64,000 bases of DNA, taken from contig NW_025064905.1 in assembly GCF_019112545.1 (NCBI RefSeq), forward strand, positions 186,784 to 250,783, given 5' to 3'. The position numbers were made by a program, and so were the translations under genes. Under the pieces are notes generated by a model. It had not been told where the DNA came from. It did not search any database and was given only the letters and a program-made list of their open reading frames with translations. Shown here piece by piece: positions 25,245-35,574 of this stretch. Origin of the DNA: Guyanagaster necrorhizus. Taxonomy: Eukaryota; Basidiomycota; Agaricomycetes; Agaricales; Physalacriaceae. The stretch's first letter is position 1. Each line of letters begins with the position of its first letter.

Positions 25245-25793
25245 ATGGCTACGTTGAGTACGGGAGAGACGTATGCAGAGCGATTCTGGGGACGGATGAA
25301 AAGGGAACCACTTATCCCGGTCGGTGCGTGCGCCGCTTTCTGTGCCAAACTGGCCTTGTTGACCTTACATTTCCTTGCAGGATTGCTCCTTACAACAGGA
25401 GTGTTCGGTGGCGTTGTATACCATGCTCGCAAAGGCAATCAGAGGCAGCTACAACTCTGGATGCGAGCACGGGTAGTCGCGCAGGGTCTCACGGTCGTTG
25501 CTATAGTCTGGGGATTCTATCGACTTCAGCAAGATTCTATCAAGTACAACGAGAATCTTGTGCAGGAAGTGGCTAGGGTGGATGAAGAAAAGGCTAGGGA
25601 ACGGGCAGCGTTTGAGGAGAGGCTGCGAGAGGCGGAGGTGACGTACGAGGCTGAAGCTCGTGCTGCAAAAAGCTGGTTCAGCAGAAAGGATGGCGACGCA
25701 GCGCCGCCGACTGAAAGCTCTGGCAAGCGGTGGTACCAGTACTTGGGCTGGTCGCAGTCAACATCCAAGCCGGATTCCGATGAAAAGGCTTAG
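25245..25793 (+). CDS. RCF1: Respiratory supercomplex factor 1 (HIG1-domain protein)
   Basis: Two exons, 25245-25323 and 25381-25793, joined by GTGCGT...TGCAG, give 163 residues. The HIG1 domain spans about residues 15-80: REPLIPVG, a first membrane helix (GLLLTTGVFGGVVYHA), the RKGNQRQLQLWMRARVVAQG loop and a second helix (LTVVAIVWGFYRL). This is followed by a charged coiled coil and an acidic tail. Rcf1 sits in the mitochondrial inner membrane and helps assemble and stabilise cytochrome oxidase within the III-IV supercomplexes. The intron falls inside the HIG1 domain right after VG. Length and QRQLQLWMRARV match fungal Rcf1. The gene is convergent with ISD11, with only 125 bp between the stops. 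Confidence 0.9.
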   Translation: MATLSTGETYAERFWGRMKREPLIPVGACAAFCAKLALLTLHFLAGLLLTTGVFGGVVYHARKGNQRQLQLWMRARVVAQGLTVVAIVWGFYRLQQDSIKYNENLVQEVARVDEEKARERAAFEERLREAEVTYEAEARAAKSWFSRKDGDAAPPTESSGKRWYQYLGWSQSTSKPDSDEKA

Positions 25794-25918
25794 GACATGG
25801 CAAGGATGCTCATGGTGAGTTGATTTACTTGGGTAATAAAGAGGCAATAGGGCAGAGTTCATAACAATACAGCTTGATAATAACAATCCTTTCCCGTAGC
25901 CTGCCCTCATGCTACCAT

Positions 25919-26279
25919 CTAGCTGTCGCTTCTTGTCAAAATATCCTCATCTTTTGGTGCAGGTTCTTCTACGGCCAACTTCCACCCTCCGTATAGTTGG
26001 TTCACGATGGCGCTTCGCCGCAGAACCACGAGCTCTTTCATAGCATCAGAGTACATTGTTGCGACCTTGGAAGGGTCAGTTTCGGCCTACAGGCAAGAGT
26101 GTCAGGATAATGATAATGAAAACATGTACAGGACGCACTTGTATACTCCGGAAAGTGTCCTGCGTCCGTCGGATGAAGTAGTTCCTAAAGTTGTACGAAC
26201 TGAAGGACCGTGATGACCTCAAAGCTGAGTGATATAGGTGCAAAATCATCTGCTTGCTTGGGCCTGCTGGGCCAGACAT
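25919..26279 (-). CDS. ISD11: ISD11 / LYRM4, iron-sulfur cluster assembly factor
   Basis: Two exons in complement order, 26139-26279 and 25919-26086, joined by GTGCGT...TGTAG, give 102 residues. The LYR-type motif reads LYHSALRSSRSFSSYNFRNY, with FIRRTQDTFR directly behind, the typical Isd11 arrangement with the Tyr of the second helix. The C-terminal half ends AIVNQLYGGWKLAVEE, matching the conserved VNQLY-x-x-x-KLVVE tail of the family. Isd11 binds the cysteine desulfurase Nfs1 together with acyl-carrier protein in the mitochondrial matrix and is essential for Fe-S biogenesis. The protein is easily missed because its two exons are short. No mitochondrial presequence is obvious, as for other LYR proteins. 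Confidence 0.9.
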
Positions 26280-26388
26280 GGTGGATACGCTTCAAAGGTC
26301 GGCACAAAGTGGACCTCTGACTAAGCAAAAATGTTATCAACAATCATCCATTTTCCCGTTTGATCTTATCAGTTCTCTTTTTCTCACA

Positions 26389-27711
26389 ATGACCTCTGTC
26401 GCAGAATTGAAAGAGCAGGCAAACAGTGCGCACAGCAGAAAATCCTATCGACTGGCTATACAGGTTTGTTCATTTCCCCCACTGGGGGACAGGAAGCCTT
26501 TGCCTTTTTCTCACGACTTCCCTGCGTAGCTATACAGCCAGGCGCTGGATGCTGCAGATATAACGGCCGTGGAAATTAAAAGACAGATTCTATCTAGTCG
26601 TTCACAAGTTTACCTTGACTTTGGTGATCTTTACGGTGCTCGTAGAGACATCGAGCTCGCGCTTTCCCCGGATTACACGACTCCAGACTCGCCCAAGGCT
26701 TTGACAGCCGCATGTCATTCCCGGCAAGCAAAAATTATGTATAAGTTCTCGAGATACAATGAGGCACAGATATGCCTGGAGCAATGTGAAAGCCTTAAAA
26801 AGTCAGACAACGCCTCGCGGTTATCTGATACGGAAATACAACTGCTCATAGACATAGATATTGCCCTATCGCGTCCCGAAGATAGCGACGAGAGACGTAA
26901 GGACGAGCTTCTCCGAGCACTCGATGTAAGTTTCTGGTACCTTCTAGAGGCAGCAGCTACTTAGAAGGATTCCTAGTACCGCGGAGCAATAATCGAAGAG
27001 GATCACCGTGACACTTTCCCTCATCACCCCGACCCATCTGTCGCCGCCATGGAGGATCCCAGCTTGCTGTTCGAATTCGATACGTCCGATGGTCGGCCCT
27101 ACAAGACCCTACGCAACCCAGATATAACACCCTTATGTGTAGCGCTAAATCTGGTCCTGCCCGAGTTCCTGCATGACCCGTTCCATCCTGGACAAAGATG
27201 TATTGTAAAGACGCGTGTCACGGAAGATACAGACATGTATGAGGCTGTAGACGGCACACTCTCTACCTACTTTGCGCATATGCTACATAACCGTGGGTCG
27301 GTGCCGCTGTCCCAGGGTGAACTCATGACGCTACAGTCTCAACACATGCTTTTCAACGGCGCTGTCGCCATCATCATTACAAGAGAGGGCCGGTTCTTGG
27401 AGATCCCCCCTTCAGCAACGGTGCAAGATATCTGGAGGGGCGGTAGGTGGCCCCGAAAGACGCCTTGTCCCTTCCGAGACTTGAGACCCGTCCCGAAAGC
27501 ACGCAGCCCAGATCAGGTTGATGGTGTATGTGTCTCAAGTCAGCGCTCCGTGGACATCCTCGTCTTTCCGGGTCCCAAGGCTGAGCTGACTCACAAGTGC
27601 GTTTGGTGGCTTATCGCCATCCGTTCTTGTACTGACAGCTAGCCAAGGTTACGTGTCTTGGCTGAACAAATCGACCGCATGCGGGATATCATGGAAGCCG
27701 CAAGGACGTGA
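26389..27711 (+). CDS. TPR-containing protein of unknown function
   Basis: Four exons, 26389-26463, 26530-26925, 26977-27596 and 27648-27711, give 384 residues in consistent phase. The N-terminal ~140 residues are helical with tetratricopeptide spacing (ELKEQANSAHSRKSYRLAIQ, SRSQVYLDFGDLYGARRDIE, ACHSRQAKIMYKFSRYNEAQ), like TPR co-chaperones. The C-terminal part (LFEFDTSDGRPYKTLRNPDI, ITREGRFLEIPPSATVQDIW) is compact and conserved-looking but I recognise no named family. The last exon needs an acceptor at CCAAG (27643-27647), giving an ending EQIDRMRDIMEAART. The start follows a pyrimidine-rich leader ending CACAATGACC. It is divergent from ISD11 with only ~110 bp between the starts. Confidence 0.8.
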
Positions 27712-28364
27712 AGTCCGCAGGCTTTGACAATGGCACAAGGGTGATGGTTGCATTTCTGATGTAAATTTCTTGGACGGTATACCCTGGATGCCGACAATAG
27801 CCTTGTATTTTGCATCCGACCTTCGAACAACGTAAGGTCGTGGTCGTGTGGCTGTGAAGTACCTTGTACGCGACAGAAGGAAGCAAATTGTGAACGATCG
27901 AAAATTTGAAATATAGGCGCTTTGCTCCTTCTTTGCTCCGCTTTTCTCTCTTTTTTTGTCATACTTTGATTGCCAGTACTATAAGCCTATGGAGCAACAG
28001 GAACGCATCTGCCAAAAATTATTCATAGAATAAAACCCGAACATTCGAACAATAAGCAAACAAGGTGCGCCGTGAAGCTCGACTGGGCCTTGCCCTGCAC
28101 ACGACTCACCTTTCACATGCTCCTTTTGTTCTTTTTGTTTTCTTCACAGAACTAATGACTATCATAAGCATCATTCGGTACCTCCATATAAGACAACATA
28201 TTCTCTTTTAGGAAAGTACAATGCAAAGTTCGAATTCAATGACATTGATGCGCCAACGAAGCATGTGGTTGCTGAAATGCAAACGCTTAACAAAAGCATA
28301 TTCTTCTTATATATAAAGGCCTAACTTTTCCATCTGTAAATATCCACTTCCCCTCTCTCGAAAA
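27712..28364. other. Intergenic, 3' flank of TPR gene and promoter of bHLH gene
   Basis: 650 bp with T-rich tracts and a CT-rich leader just before the bHLH start. There is a TATATAAA match at about 28309-28316, roughly 50 nt upstream of the start codon. No further gene is seen. Confidence 0.45.
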
Positions 28365-29262
28365 ATGGCGACTCCTTCCTCCTCCACAACCGTCTTCCGA
28401 CTCCGCCCTCAAACACACGGTCACCATTTGCCCCCTCACATCATTGAACGTCACCGACGCGTGCTCGCTGGGATACTGCACAAACGCTTCTTGATTGACC
28501 GATGGAGGCGGAACGTCGTCATGGCCACTGAACCAGAGTCGAGAGAGAGGCCAACCTATCAGAGCCGCTTAAGGGAACAATTTTGGCAGTTGCGTGACGC
28601 TCTCCCTGCTCCTTTGAAGCCCAAGGCAGCGGATAGGGTAGCTATCATGGAAAATGGCAAGTCGTTATTCCATTATTAAAGAAATTTCAAAGGCTGATAA
28701 CTCTGCCTACCAGCCATGTACTATATCGTCGGTCTCAAAAACGCGCTGCATGTCATTCAAGGGAGGCCCATGGAGAGCCTCCCAGCATATATCCCTCACG
28801 AACTCCAAGGAGCCTCGCTTACACAACAGCGAACGTATCACGAAAACTGTACGATACGGATGCTCTGCCAAGTGGTCGGGGGACTTTCAGGCGTCGAGAG
28901 TAAAATACAACTCCTTGAACAAGGTTAGTTTTCTTGTCTGCCTTACGGCACTGTGGGCTAAGCGGTATTCCCCAGCGACGACGTACATCCGCAGTCTTGA
29001 GGAACAGTATCAGCGCCTTCAACTGGAAAAAGATGCCAGCCGGCGACTTCCTCAACCCATCACGCCTTCGTCTTCATCAAGTTCCGAATTCTCTTCACCT
29101 TGCCCATCCACACCAGAGGGACAGACGGAGATGATGGATGTTGATGATTATTCGTCCGAGTCGTCAGACCGACTTCCGTCCATCTACGACATATTACGGG
29201 AAAAGCCTCCCCTTGACGGTCTTCAGCTGCCTCCGCTGAGAATGCTGTCTCTCTGTGACTAA
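28365..29262 (+). CDS. bHLH transcription factor with unusual intron layout
   Basis: The favoured model is exons 28365-28460, 28563-28656 and 28976-29262, giving 158 residues. Splicing out 28461-28562 (GTGCTC...TATCAG, 102 nt) joins HIIERHRR directly to SRLREQFWQLRDALP. This restores the exact spacing of a basic region and helix 1 (E-R-x-R-R-x6-F-x2-L-R). After the loop PLKPKAADR, helix 2 is VAIMENATTYIRSLEEQYQRLQ, close to the Max-type ATxYI. The intron after MEN starts with a GC donor (GCAAGT). The 319 nt between the last two exons can instead be read as two normal-sized introns around a 210 nt in-frame exon (28714-28923). The C-terminus is Ser-rich and acidic. It is probably a nuclear DNA-binding dimer; its targets are unknown. 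Confidence 0.72.
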
Positions 29263-29449
29263 TAGCCCCCCGACGCGCGTCATTCCTTCATAATTTATCG
29301 GCTCATATCCAGTAGCATTGTACTTTTTACGCATACTTCCATCCAAATTTCGCATATTCCAAGTGTAGCTTTAGCTGTTGTCACTGTGGTGCAGGAAACC
29401 GACGTAGATAATGTAGCATACCTAGATTGTTCACCACAATACCACAATT

Positions 29450-31485
29450 TCATGAGGATTTCGATCTAATCATTCCAGCCATCAAGTCGAAACTGTTGCC
29501 GTCGGGCTGCAAGTCGATGAACCCCTCCTCTCCAGATGACCAGCCCATTCGCTCCGGGACCGTGCGCAGCAACCCGTGGTCGGATGTTATACCGCTGACG
29601 CGCACCTTCTTTGGAGGGACCGTTGTTGTCAGAGTCACAAGTTGATCGCTAGATCATAAGGAGCAACGTTAGGTGCCCGGTAACTGTCCAATGTATTGTA
29701 CTTACGAATGAAGCCATCTGTCCAAGTACAATGCCATGAATGGCTCAAAAGAGCCTTGGCCTTGTACGAAAACGGTCCACATCTTCTCGAACTTCGCTAG
29801 TATCACGGCGGCGATAGTCTCCATGCTAAGCGGCAAGTCGCTCGCCGGGTTTTGTAACTGTGATAACGAGAAGATGGGAGGCAGGTTGTGCACATTCAGC
29901 CCAGAGCCTATTGCTATAAGTAAAAATAAGAGCTCTAAACAAGTCAACATACCAATGGTAATGTCACACTTCCCTCCGGAGAAATTCGTACTGACTAAAA
30001 TCCCTCCGATCTTCTTTTTGTCGCCTTCCCCAGGTCCAAAGATGGCATACAAGTCATTTGGCCACTTGATACGAACACTCTCACCCCTTTTTCCCAACAC
30101 GCTCTTATATCGGCATGCTTCTGTTACCGCAAGGGCAAACAGGTACTGCACAAAGACTAGCTTGTTTGCTGGGAACGATGCCAAAGACACGCGTAACAGA
30201 AGGGAGAACTGCAGACAACCCGCGGGGGAGAGCCAGATATTACTTCCTCTGCCGCGCCCTGTGAGCTGGAAGGAGGCCAGAGACAGGAAGGGGGTGGGGA
30301 GGGAGGCGAGGAGGCGCGGGTTCCTAGTATAGCAAGTTAACAAATCTCAGGCCGCAAGATTGAGGAGACATACTTGTCAATCATTGTCTGGGTACTTGTC
30401 ACGACCTCGCCGTACAATAAGGCTTCACCAAAACCCCAGCTATCAGTCTCTGTGGGGCAGCCCTCATCTGCATGCGCCACAGACAGCTTGTCAAAAAAAG
30501 TCTTGACTTGGAACAACGGTGTGGATCTGTCATCCGGAAGATCGCCATCGGGATAAACGATGATATGTTTGGGCTGCCAAGCGGCTGGATCTTCTGAGCC
30601 CAAATACACCCTCTGGGCTTCGGCTTTGACGTCTGGATACTCCTGCATTTGATGGAAGTACAGCTTATCGTTGTCGTCTTCAAACATTTTCAGATCCGAT
30701 CCCGAACCACCCGCGATGGCCTTGATAATCTTTGCGACAATTTGTGACCTGCATGGATGGCCCACAAGGAATTGGGGCGAAGGGCGCGATACGGAATGAG
30801 CGTCAGGGGAGGGAAGCCTAAGACCGAGTTTCACAAGAGTCGTTCGAAGTAAGGATTTCCGAAGCGACTCGGAATCTTCATTGGCAATGGTGCGCTCGAT
30901 GTTGACAGACCAGAATACCACAGAGCCATCATCTACAGCACATTTTATGCCCGCAATGCGGGATTCGCGTTGTTCATTGTAGTAGGAGGCCAGCGATTCG
31001 TGACTAACACTGTCCTCGAAGCCAGCGATTGGCCCTAAAGGTAGTCCCTCGATCCCTTCAATAGAATCACCATTGCCGACAATCGATGTTGTTGACGACA
31101 GTTCTTTTGTTTGAGGAGAAATAATCGGCGTTATATAACATTTGGAGGTGCGGTCGTAGAGTCTGAACGAAGCCTCGTCGGTGAGACTCAGAGACCCAAA
31201 ACTGGCAATTCCACGAGGAGTGCGTTTAACGCCTGCGCCAAAGGCCAGCAACGAGCCCCCATTTTCGACAAAGTTATTGATAGAAGGTAGTGATGACGGA
31301 AATACTGAGCGACATCTAGGAAAAACGAGCAATGCGCAAGAAATGGGCCATGGCTGAGACTTCAGAACTTGATGAGAAATTTGCTGAACGGTATAATTCG
31401 GAATGAGTAGAGAACGAAGGGTAGAAATGGTGTCCACAAGGGACGATTGAATGACTTCTGGTCCAGAATATACAAGGACGTTCAT
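29450..31485 (-). CDS. BPL1: Biotin-protein ligase (holocarboxylase synthetase)
   Basis: Four exons in complement order, 30374-31485, 29953-30323, 29706-29913 and 29450-29648, give 629 residues, close to yeast Bpl1. The N-terminal half is the fungal glutamine-amidotransferase-like domain (MNVLVYSGPEV start, ENGGSLLAFGAG, VVFWSVNIE). The catalytic half has GRGRGSNIWLSPAG (ATP/biotin loop, about 393-406), KWPND (457-461), the GGILV strand and GSGLNVHNLPP. A small C-terminal beta domain completes the protein. The enzyme makes biotinyl-AMP and transfers biotin to acetyl-CoA and pyruvate carboxylases in the cytosol and mitochondria. Met at 31485 is chosen over 31524 because MNVLVY is the conserved start. 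It is convergent with the bHLH gene. Confidence 0.93.
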
Positions 31486-33345
31486 TTCAACAGGTGATAG
31501 TGGTGGTAGTGGTAGTACCGGCACAAGATCCCAATAAGGGTCCGCTGGCTGTATAATACCTCCGTCGGCGTTTGCCGCGGCCCCTGTGATTTATAAACAA
31601 GTTCGACTCCCACCATCATCCTGAATTGTCGAGGTAAGCACAAATGCATGCATCTGCTCCCCTCCTCCCCCCCAGATGAAAATTACAATCTGCAGGTTCC
31701 TTCATGGCGCCGAAATCACCCCTATTCATCGTCTCCCGCTCTTAACTGCTTATCCTCTACAACGCACCACCACAAGATTGTCGTCCGTATGTGCATATGG
31801 GAAGGCTGCGCCCGCCACACCGGTGTAGTTCACAGACTCTAGGTACCAAATGAGAACGGTCTACAGTAAGATAAAAGAGATTTAATGAACTGCGATAAGA
31901 GGTCGCTCCCAGATCATGCGCAACCAATAGTTACTAAGCTTGCGTTCCAGAGTAACCCACACGAACGTACTTGCGTAACGACACGAAAGGAACACACGTT
32001 CTTCTTCAACCTTGCCAGCGTTTTCAGGTTACATGTGAGGATTCCAATGAAGTCACACGGTATTTCACCGGGACACTAGTAGAATCTCTGTGTCGTACAA
32101 AGATCTTTTGAGTCACATTGGATCCCTTTATTTTCAGACACCCGTCATCCATAATGATTGGTATACAGACTACCTGTGGACGATGCGGCAAAGGTGAGTA
32201 CTTTTATCATGGTAATAATGTACAGAAAACATCTAGACGCAGGTTGTGCCGGAGTTCTGTTTCAAACAGGTACTTTACACATGCACCTAGTTGTTTTCTC
32301 ACCGGCGAGTGGGCCTGCATAAAAAACTTGTAAAAAAAACTACCTGGGAAACGCAGCTGTTCAGAAGAAATGACCAATGCGGGCAATCACCAAAAGTAGC
32401 GGCGCGCAGCGAGTTCAATGAAGATTTTTTGTACGCTATTCCGCCCATATTCTTTCTGCAGGATCTGCGCTTTTCCTTGCATACCTTCGCAATAACCAGG
32501 TACCTTCACTTAGATTACCTATTTTTGTTTTACCGGATTAGGTTGTCAGTTATCCGTCGAAGAATTACGGCACTCCTACATCATTGGAGGAAAAAGATAT
32601 TGGACTTTAGGTGGTCTTGAAGCCAGGTACCCTAGCATACTATCTTTAGCGACGTATCAATTTTACCTACCCGCGTTGGCGCTGCTTCTGCACTTCTGCA
32701 CAGCACACTCAGCCAGCAATTTTTCTCTTCAGTAATGCCATCAAAATAAATCCAGGTTTCCGGATATGTAGCACGTCTTGAGGCAGTCGTTTCGAAAGTC
32801 GGGTCATTAAGGCACAAAACCTGCTGTTTGAAAACAACCTGTGGATTTTCCTGCGGAGTCGGCGTGATTGACTCTGTATTATATACGATCATCACGATGC
32901 TTATATCAGAACGCTTGTAGAAGGGGCGATGGAACTTGGATCGCGTTCGTCAGACAAAAGGGTGGGAGGGAATGATTTGATAGTGAGCGACTCCGGCAAT
33001 AAAATAAGCAGAACTTCGCTCTCTCGTGAGAAAGATACCTCTTCTGTTGGGCAATATATTTTAAGGAAGTGAGCAGAAAGGAGGGCAATAAGTTTCGATG
33101 AAGGAGGTCGGAACTCGTTAACAAGCCCTCAGAGCGGGGGTGGGTACATCAAAACTAGTATACGTATCTTTTCTCATATCAAACCATGAATCCAAAAAGT
33201 AGTTTGCAAAAGACATCGGGATATGTGGCTGTGGAGTCATCTTTTTTGAGAAATGTTTTCTCATATTTCAACGAGCTTATCATCACTATCAACCAAAGAA
33301 TGAATATGGTATTTAAGGAGACATCACCAGCTCACAGGTTAACCA
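31486..33345. other. 1.9 kb region without a recognised gene
   Basis: AT-rich with short open frames on both strands. A possible zinc-binding C-x2-C pair (TCGRCGKG, at about 32175-32200) occurs next to GTGAGT, but the presumed following exon stops quickly, so I do not call a gene. No repeats or RNA genes are evident. Confidence 0.4.
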
Positions 33346-35309
33346 CAAGGTCAAGACCGTCATCGACGAAGACTTTCAACTCGTCCAAATAAAACCATCA
33401 AACTTCATCGTAGAAGAGCAACTCTTCTTCCTCCGGATATATAGCCTCGCAATCGATGTGCAGGGATTTCAACGGTCCCTTTCCATTCCCATAACGGCTT
33501 TGGACGAACTCCAGCACTTGTTCCGACTCGCAATAATTCCGATCGATTGAACCATCGAAGTACAGAACCTCGAGTTTGGGAAGCTCCATGATGGACCATG
33601 CCGTGGTAGTGGCGCTTTCGTCCTGGGTATCTGGAAGAGAGGTTAGTCGGGAACGAGGAGAATTTGAATAGAAGGACATACATTTGTAAAGGAAACCTAA
33701 ACCGGCGAGGACGACGCCTTGGTTGTAGGTCCATTGGGTCTGACCGTTATTGGCGCATAGCCCGTCTTTGGTGAGACCGTCGTTATACAGTCCGTTACTG
33801 CCTCGCATGGCCGAAGCGTTGAACCATTCCCATGCTGCACGCTTTTGAGTAAGCTCAGTGTTAAGAGGAAAGCAAACGTACATACTGTTCTTGAGGTTCG
33901 TCAAGTATTGGGTATCTTGGGTCACGTCATAGAGGTAACCGGAAGTGGCCAGGTAAAGCTCGTTGGTCTGTAGCGATTCGTCAGATATCTCCTACGCAAT
34001 AAATGTTTGGGTACTGACGATGACATTTTTGTAGTCCCTTGCCGAGCTCCAAAACACTTCAGTACGCGTCAGGTGAGCCACGAAACACTCAAGAAATAAC
34101 GCACATCCACCGGCTCCTTCTGTAAAACTGGAAAAAATGATACCCTGCGACAGGCAACCTGGTCCGTTTAAGAATGTTATTTCTGTAACATTAGTCATCG
34201 CGGTGCGTAGCATAGTGATGAGACTGTCGGATGCTTCATCAACATAGATTTGTAGACTTTTCAAGACACTCCCAAAGCGACTGACGTAGTGAGACATCTT
34301 GTCCCAATCTCGAAATTCCACCTCGTCCAAATCTCCGTCCAAATCGCCATATATGCGTAGGAAGGTAAGGGAGGGTAGTGTTAGATATGGAAGGTATTCG
34401 AAATTCCATATCTTCAGCGTCTTTATAGCATTGTTTATTACTGGCATTGGAAGGTCTCCCCTCGGACCTATGTAGACAGATGATATCGAAAAGGTCTCTA
34501 GATGTACGACCACACGAAAGATATCGAGCAGCTGCTCCAGTAATAAGTCAGATGTACACAGATATATTATCTGGGACCATGGGAGGTGCATTGCCAAGAA
34601 TGGCTTCATGGTTACTGAATGAAGCATGGGGGTATTTGCGAAAATAGTGCTTGACTGGTTGGGTTCGGTGTCCTCCGGTGACGGTTCGAAGATGTTGATA
34701 TGGAGTCTTTCCAACAATGGAAACTGTAGCAGGAGGAGCGAATCGGAGAACACACCCTTAAGCTCGTTAAAATACTCGCATGAGGGCAACATAAACTGGA
34801 TGTCTTTCCAAGCAATGGAATGAGCAGCAAACAGGGCGAAGATCTTGGGCATGGACCCTTCCAACAATGAAATATCTGGCCGTGATCACAATCACAATGA
34901 CAACGGCGATCGTTCGGAACGCTTCAGCGCCGTTTGTAACAGTGCTTCCGGGTCCTCACATCTACGGCAATTGAATAATTAAAGACGACTACAAAGAGGT
35001 CAACATGATGGCGATTTCCCTCCAGTGGCTGCAGACATGGGTCAGAAGCCATGGACCATCTCCGATTACAGCTACGTTGTAGAATCGACGGCCGTAAGGA
35101 TTGTCGAAAGAGTGCCAATGGAAATTTTCCGACAGCAGTTCGACTAAAAAGCAACTGGCTAAGAACTCATATATGTGGTGCCACTCGCAGATGTTGAAAA
35201 GATAGAACTTCCCCAGTAGGTACATCATGGAGGATCCAAAAATGTCTGGAATGTCTCTCTCAAAAAAACTTTGTCTTGAGTGAAGTCGCATCCCGGAAGA
35301 CCAGCCCAA
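33346..35309 (-). pseudogene. F-box/LRR-like protein, disrupted
   Basis: The F-box-like start (FLVELLSENFHWHSF ... GDGPWLLTHVCSHWREIA) at about 35157-34990 runs into an in-frame TAG right after MLTSL, where the family has Trp. A middle section in another frame (34867-33992) is open for 291 codons and reads as the leucine-rich body (FPLLERLHINIFEPS, LPWSQIIYLCTS, LTLPSLTFLRIYGD). It ends at a TAA beside a GH76 fragment. Behind that fragment the F-box tail resumes (LPKLEVLYFDG, ESEQVLEFVQSRYGNGKGPL, LLFYDEV). A TGA follows, with the usual ending VFVDDGLDLVVNL in the same frame beyond it. In intact members the F-box recruits Skp1-Cullin ubiquitin ligase. This copy has at least two premature stops and an insertion. 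Confidence 0.7.
33585..33990 (-). pseudogene. GH76 (alpha-1,6-mannanase-like) fragment inserted in the F-box locus
   Basis: Three exon-like blocks with proper introns encode the C-terminal third of a GH76 domain. The first is TNELYLATSGYLYDVTQDTQ...LKN. The second, after a 51 nt GTATGT...TGCAG intron, is TWEWFNASAMRGSNGLYNDG followed by CANNGQTQWTYNQGVVLAG. The third, after another GTATGT...TCCAG intron, is YTQDESATTTAWSIM. GH76 enzymes act on alpha-1,6-mannan of the cell wall. The catalytic Asp pair lies in the missing N-terminal part, so this piece cannot be an enzyme. The last exon reads without a stop straight into the F-box tail (WSIM-ELPKLEVL), so the junction is a seamless chimera on the same strand. 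Confidence 0.72.
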
Positions 35310-35574
35310 CGACCAATCCGGAACTTTCCTAGAAACTTATCCGCAACGATATTCCGGACACTAAAGTCAGTTCTCAAACGCACACTCGTTCTGCTACGAC
35401 ATTTGGCATGTAGCCTAGTAGCAACAGAGCGTGTTCCGGGGTCAATGATACTTGGGCACAGCTCCTACTGTGAGAGAGGTAAAACTTGTTATTCTCCGGT
35501 TGACAACGACGGGGGTGTCGTCGACATAGAGGAACTCAGCCCGATATAAGCCAATAACATGAAACATGCATTCG

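Noticed and set aside
32161..32340. Small zinc-binding protein starting at the MIGIQTTCGRCGK frame
   Set aside because: Only one Cys pair, and the presumed later exon terminates almost at once; too little support.
33346..35309. A functional F-box/mannanase fusion enzyme
   Set aside because: The GH76 part lacks its catalytic aspartates and the F-box part carries premature stops; it is a broken chimera.
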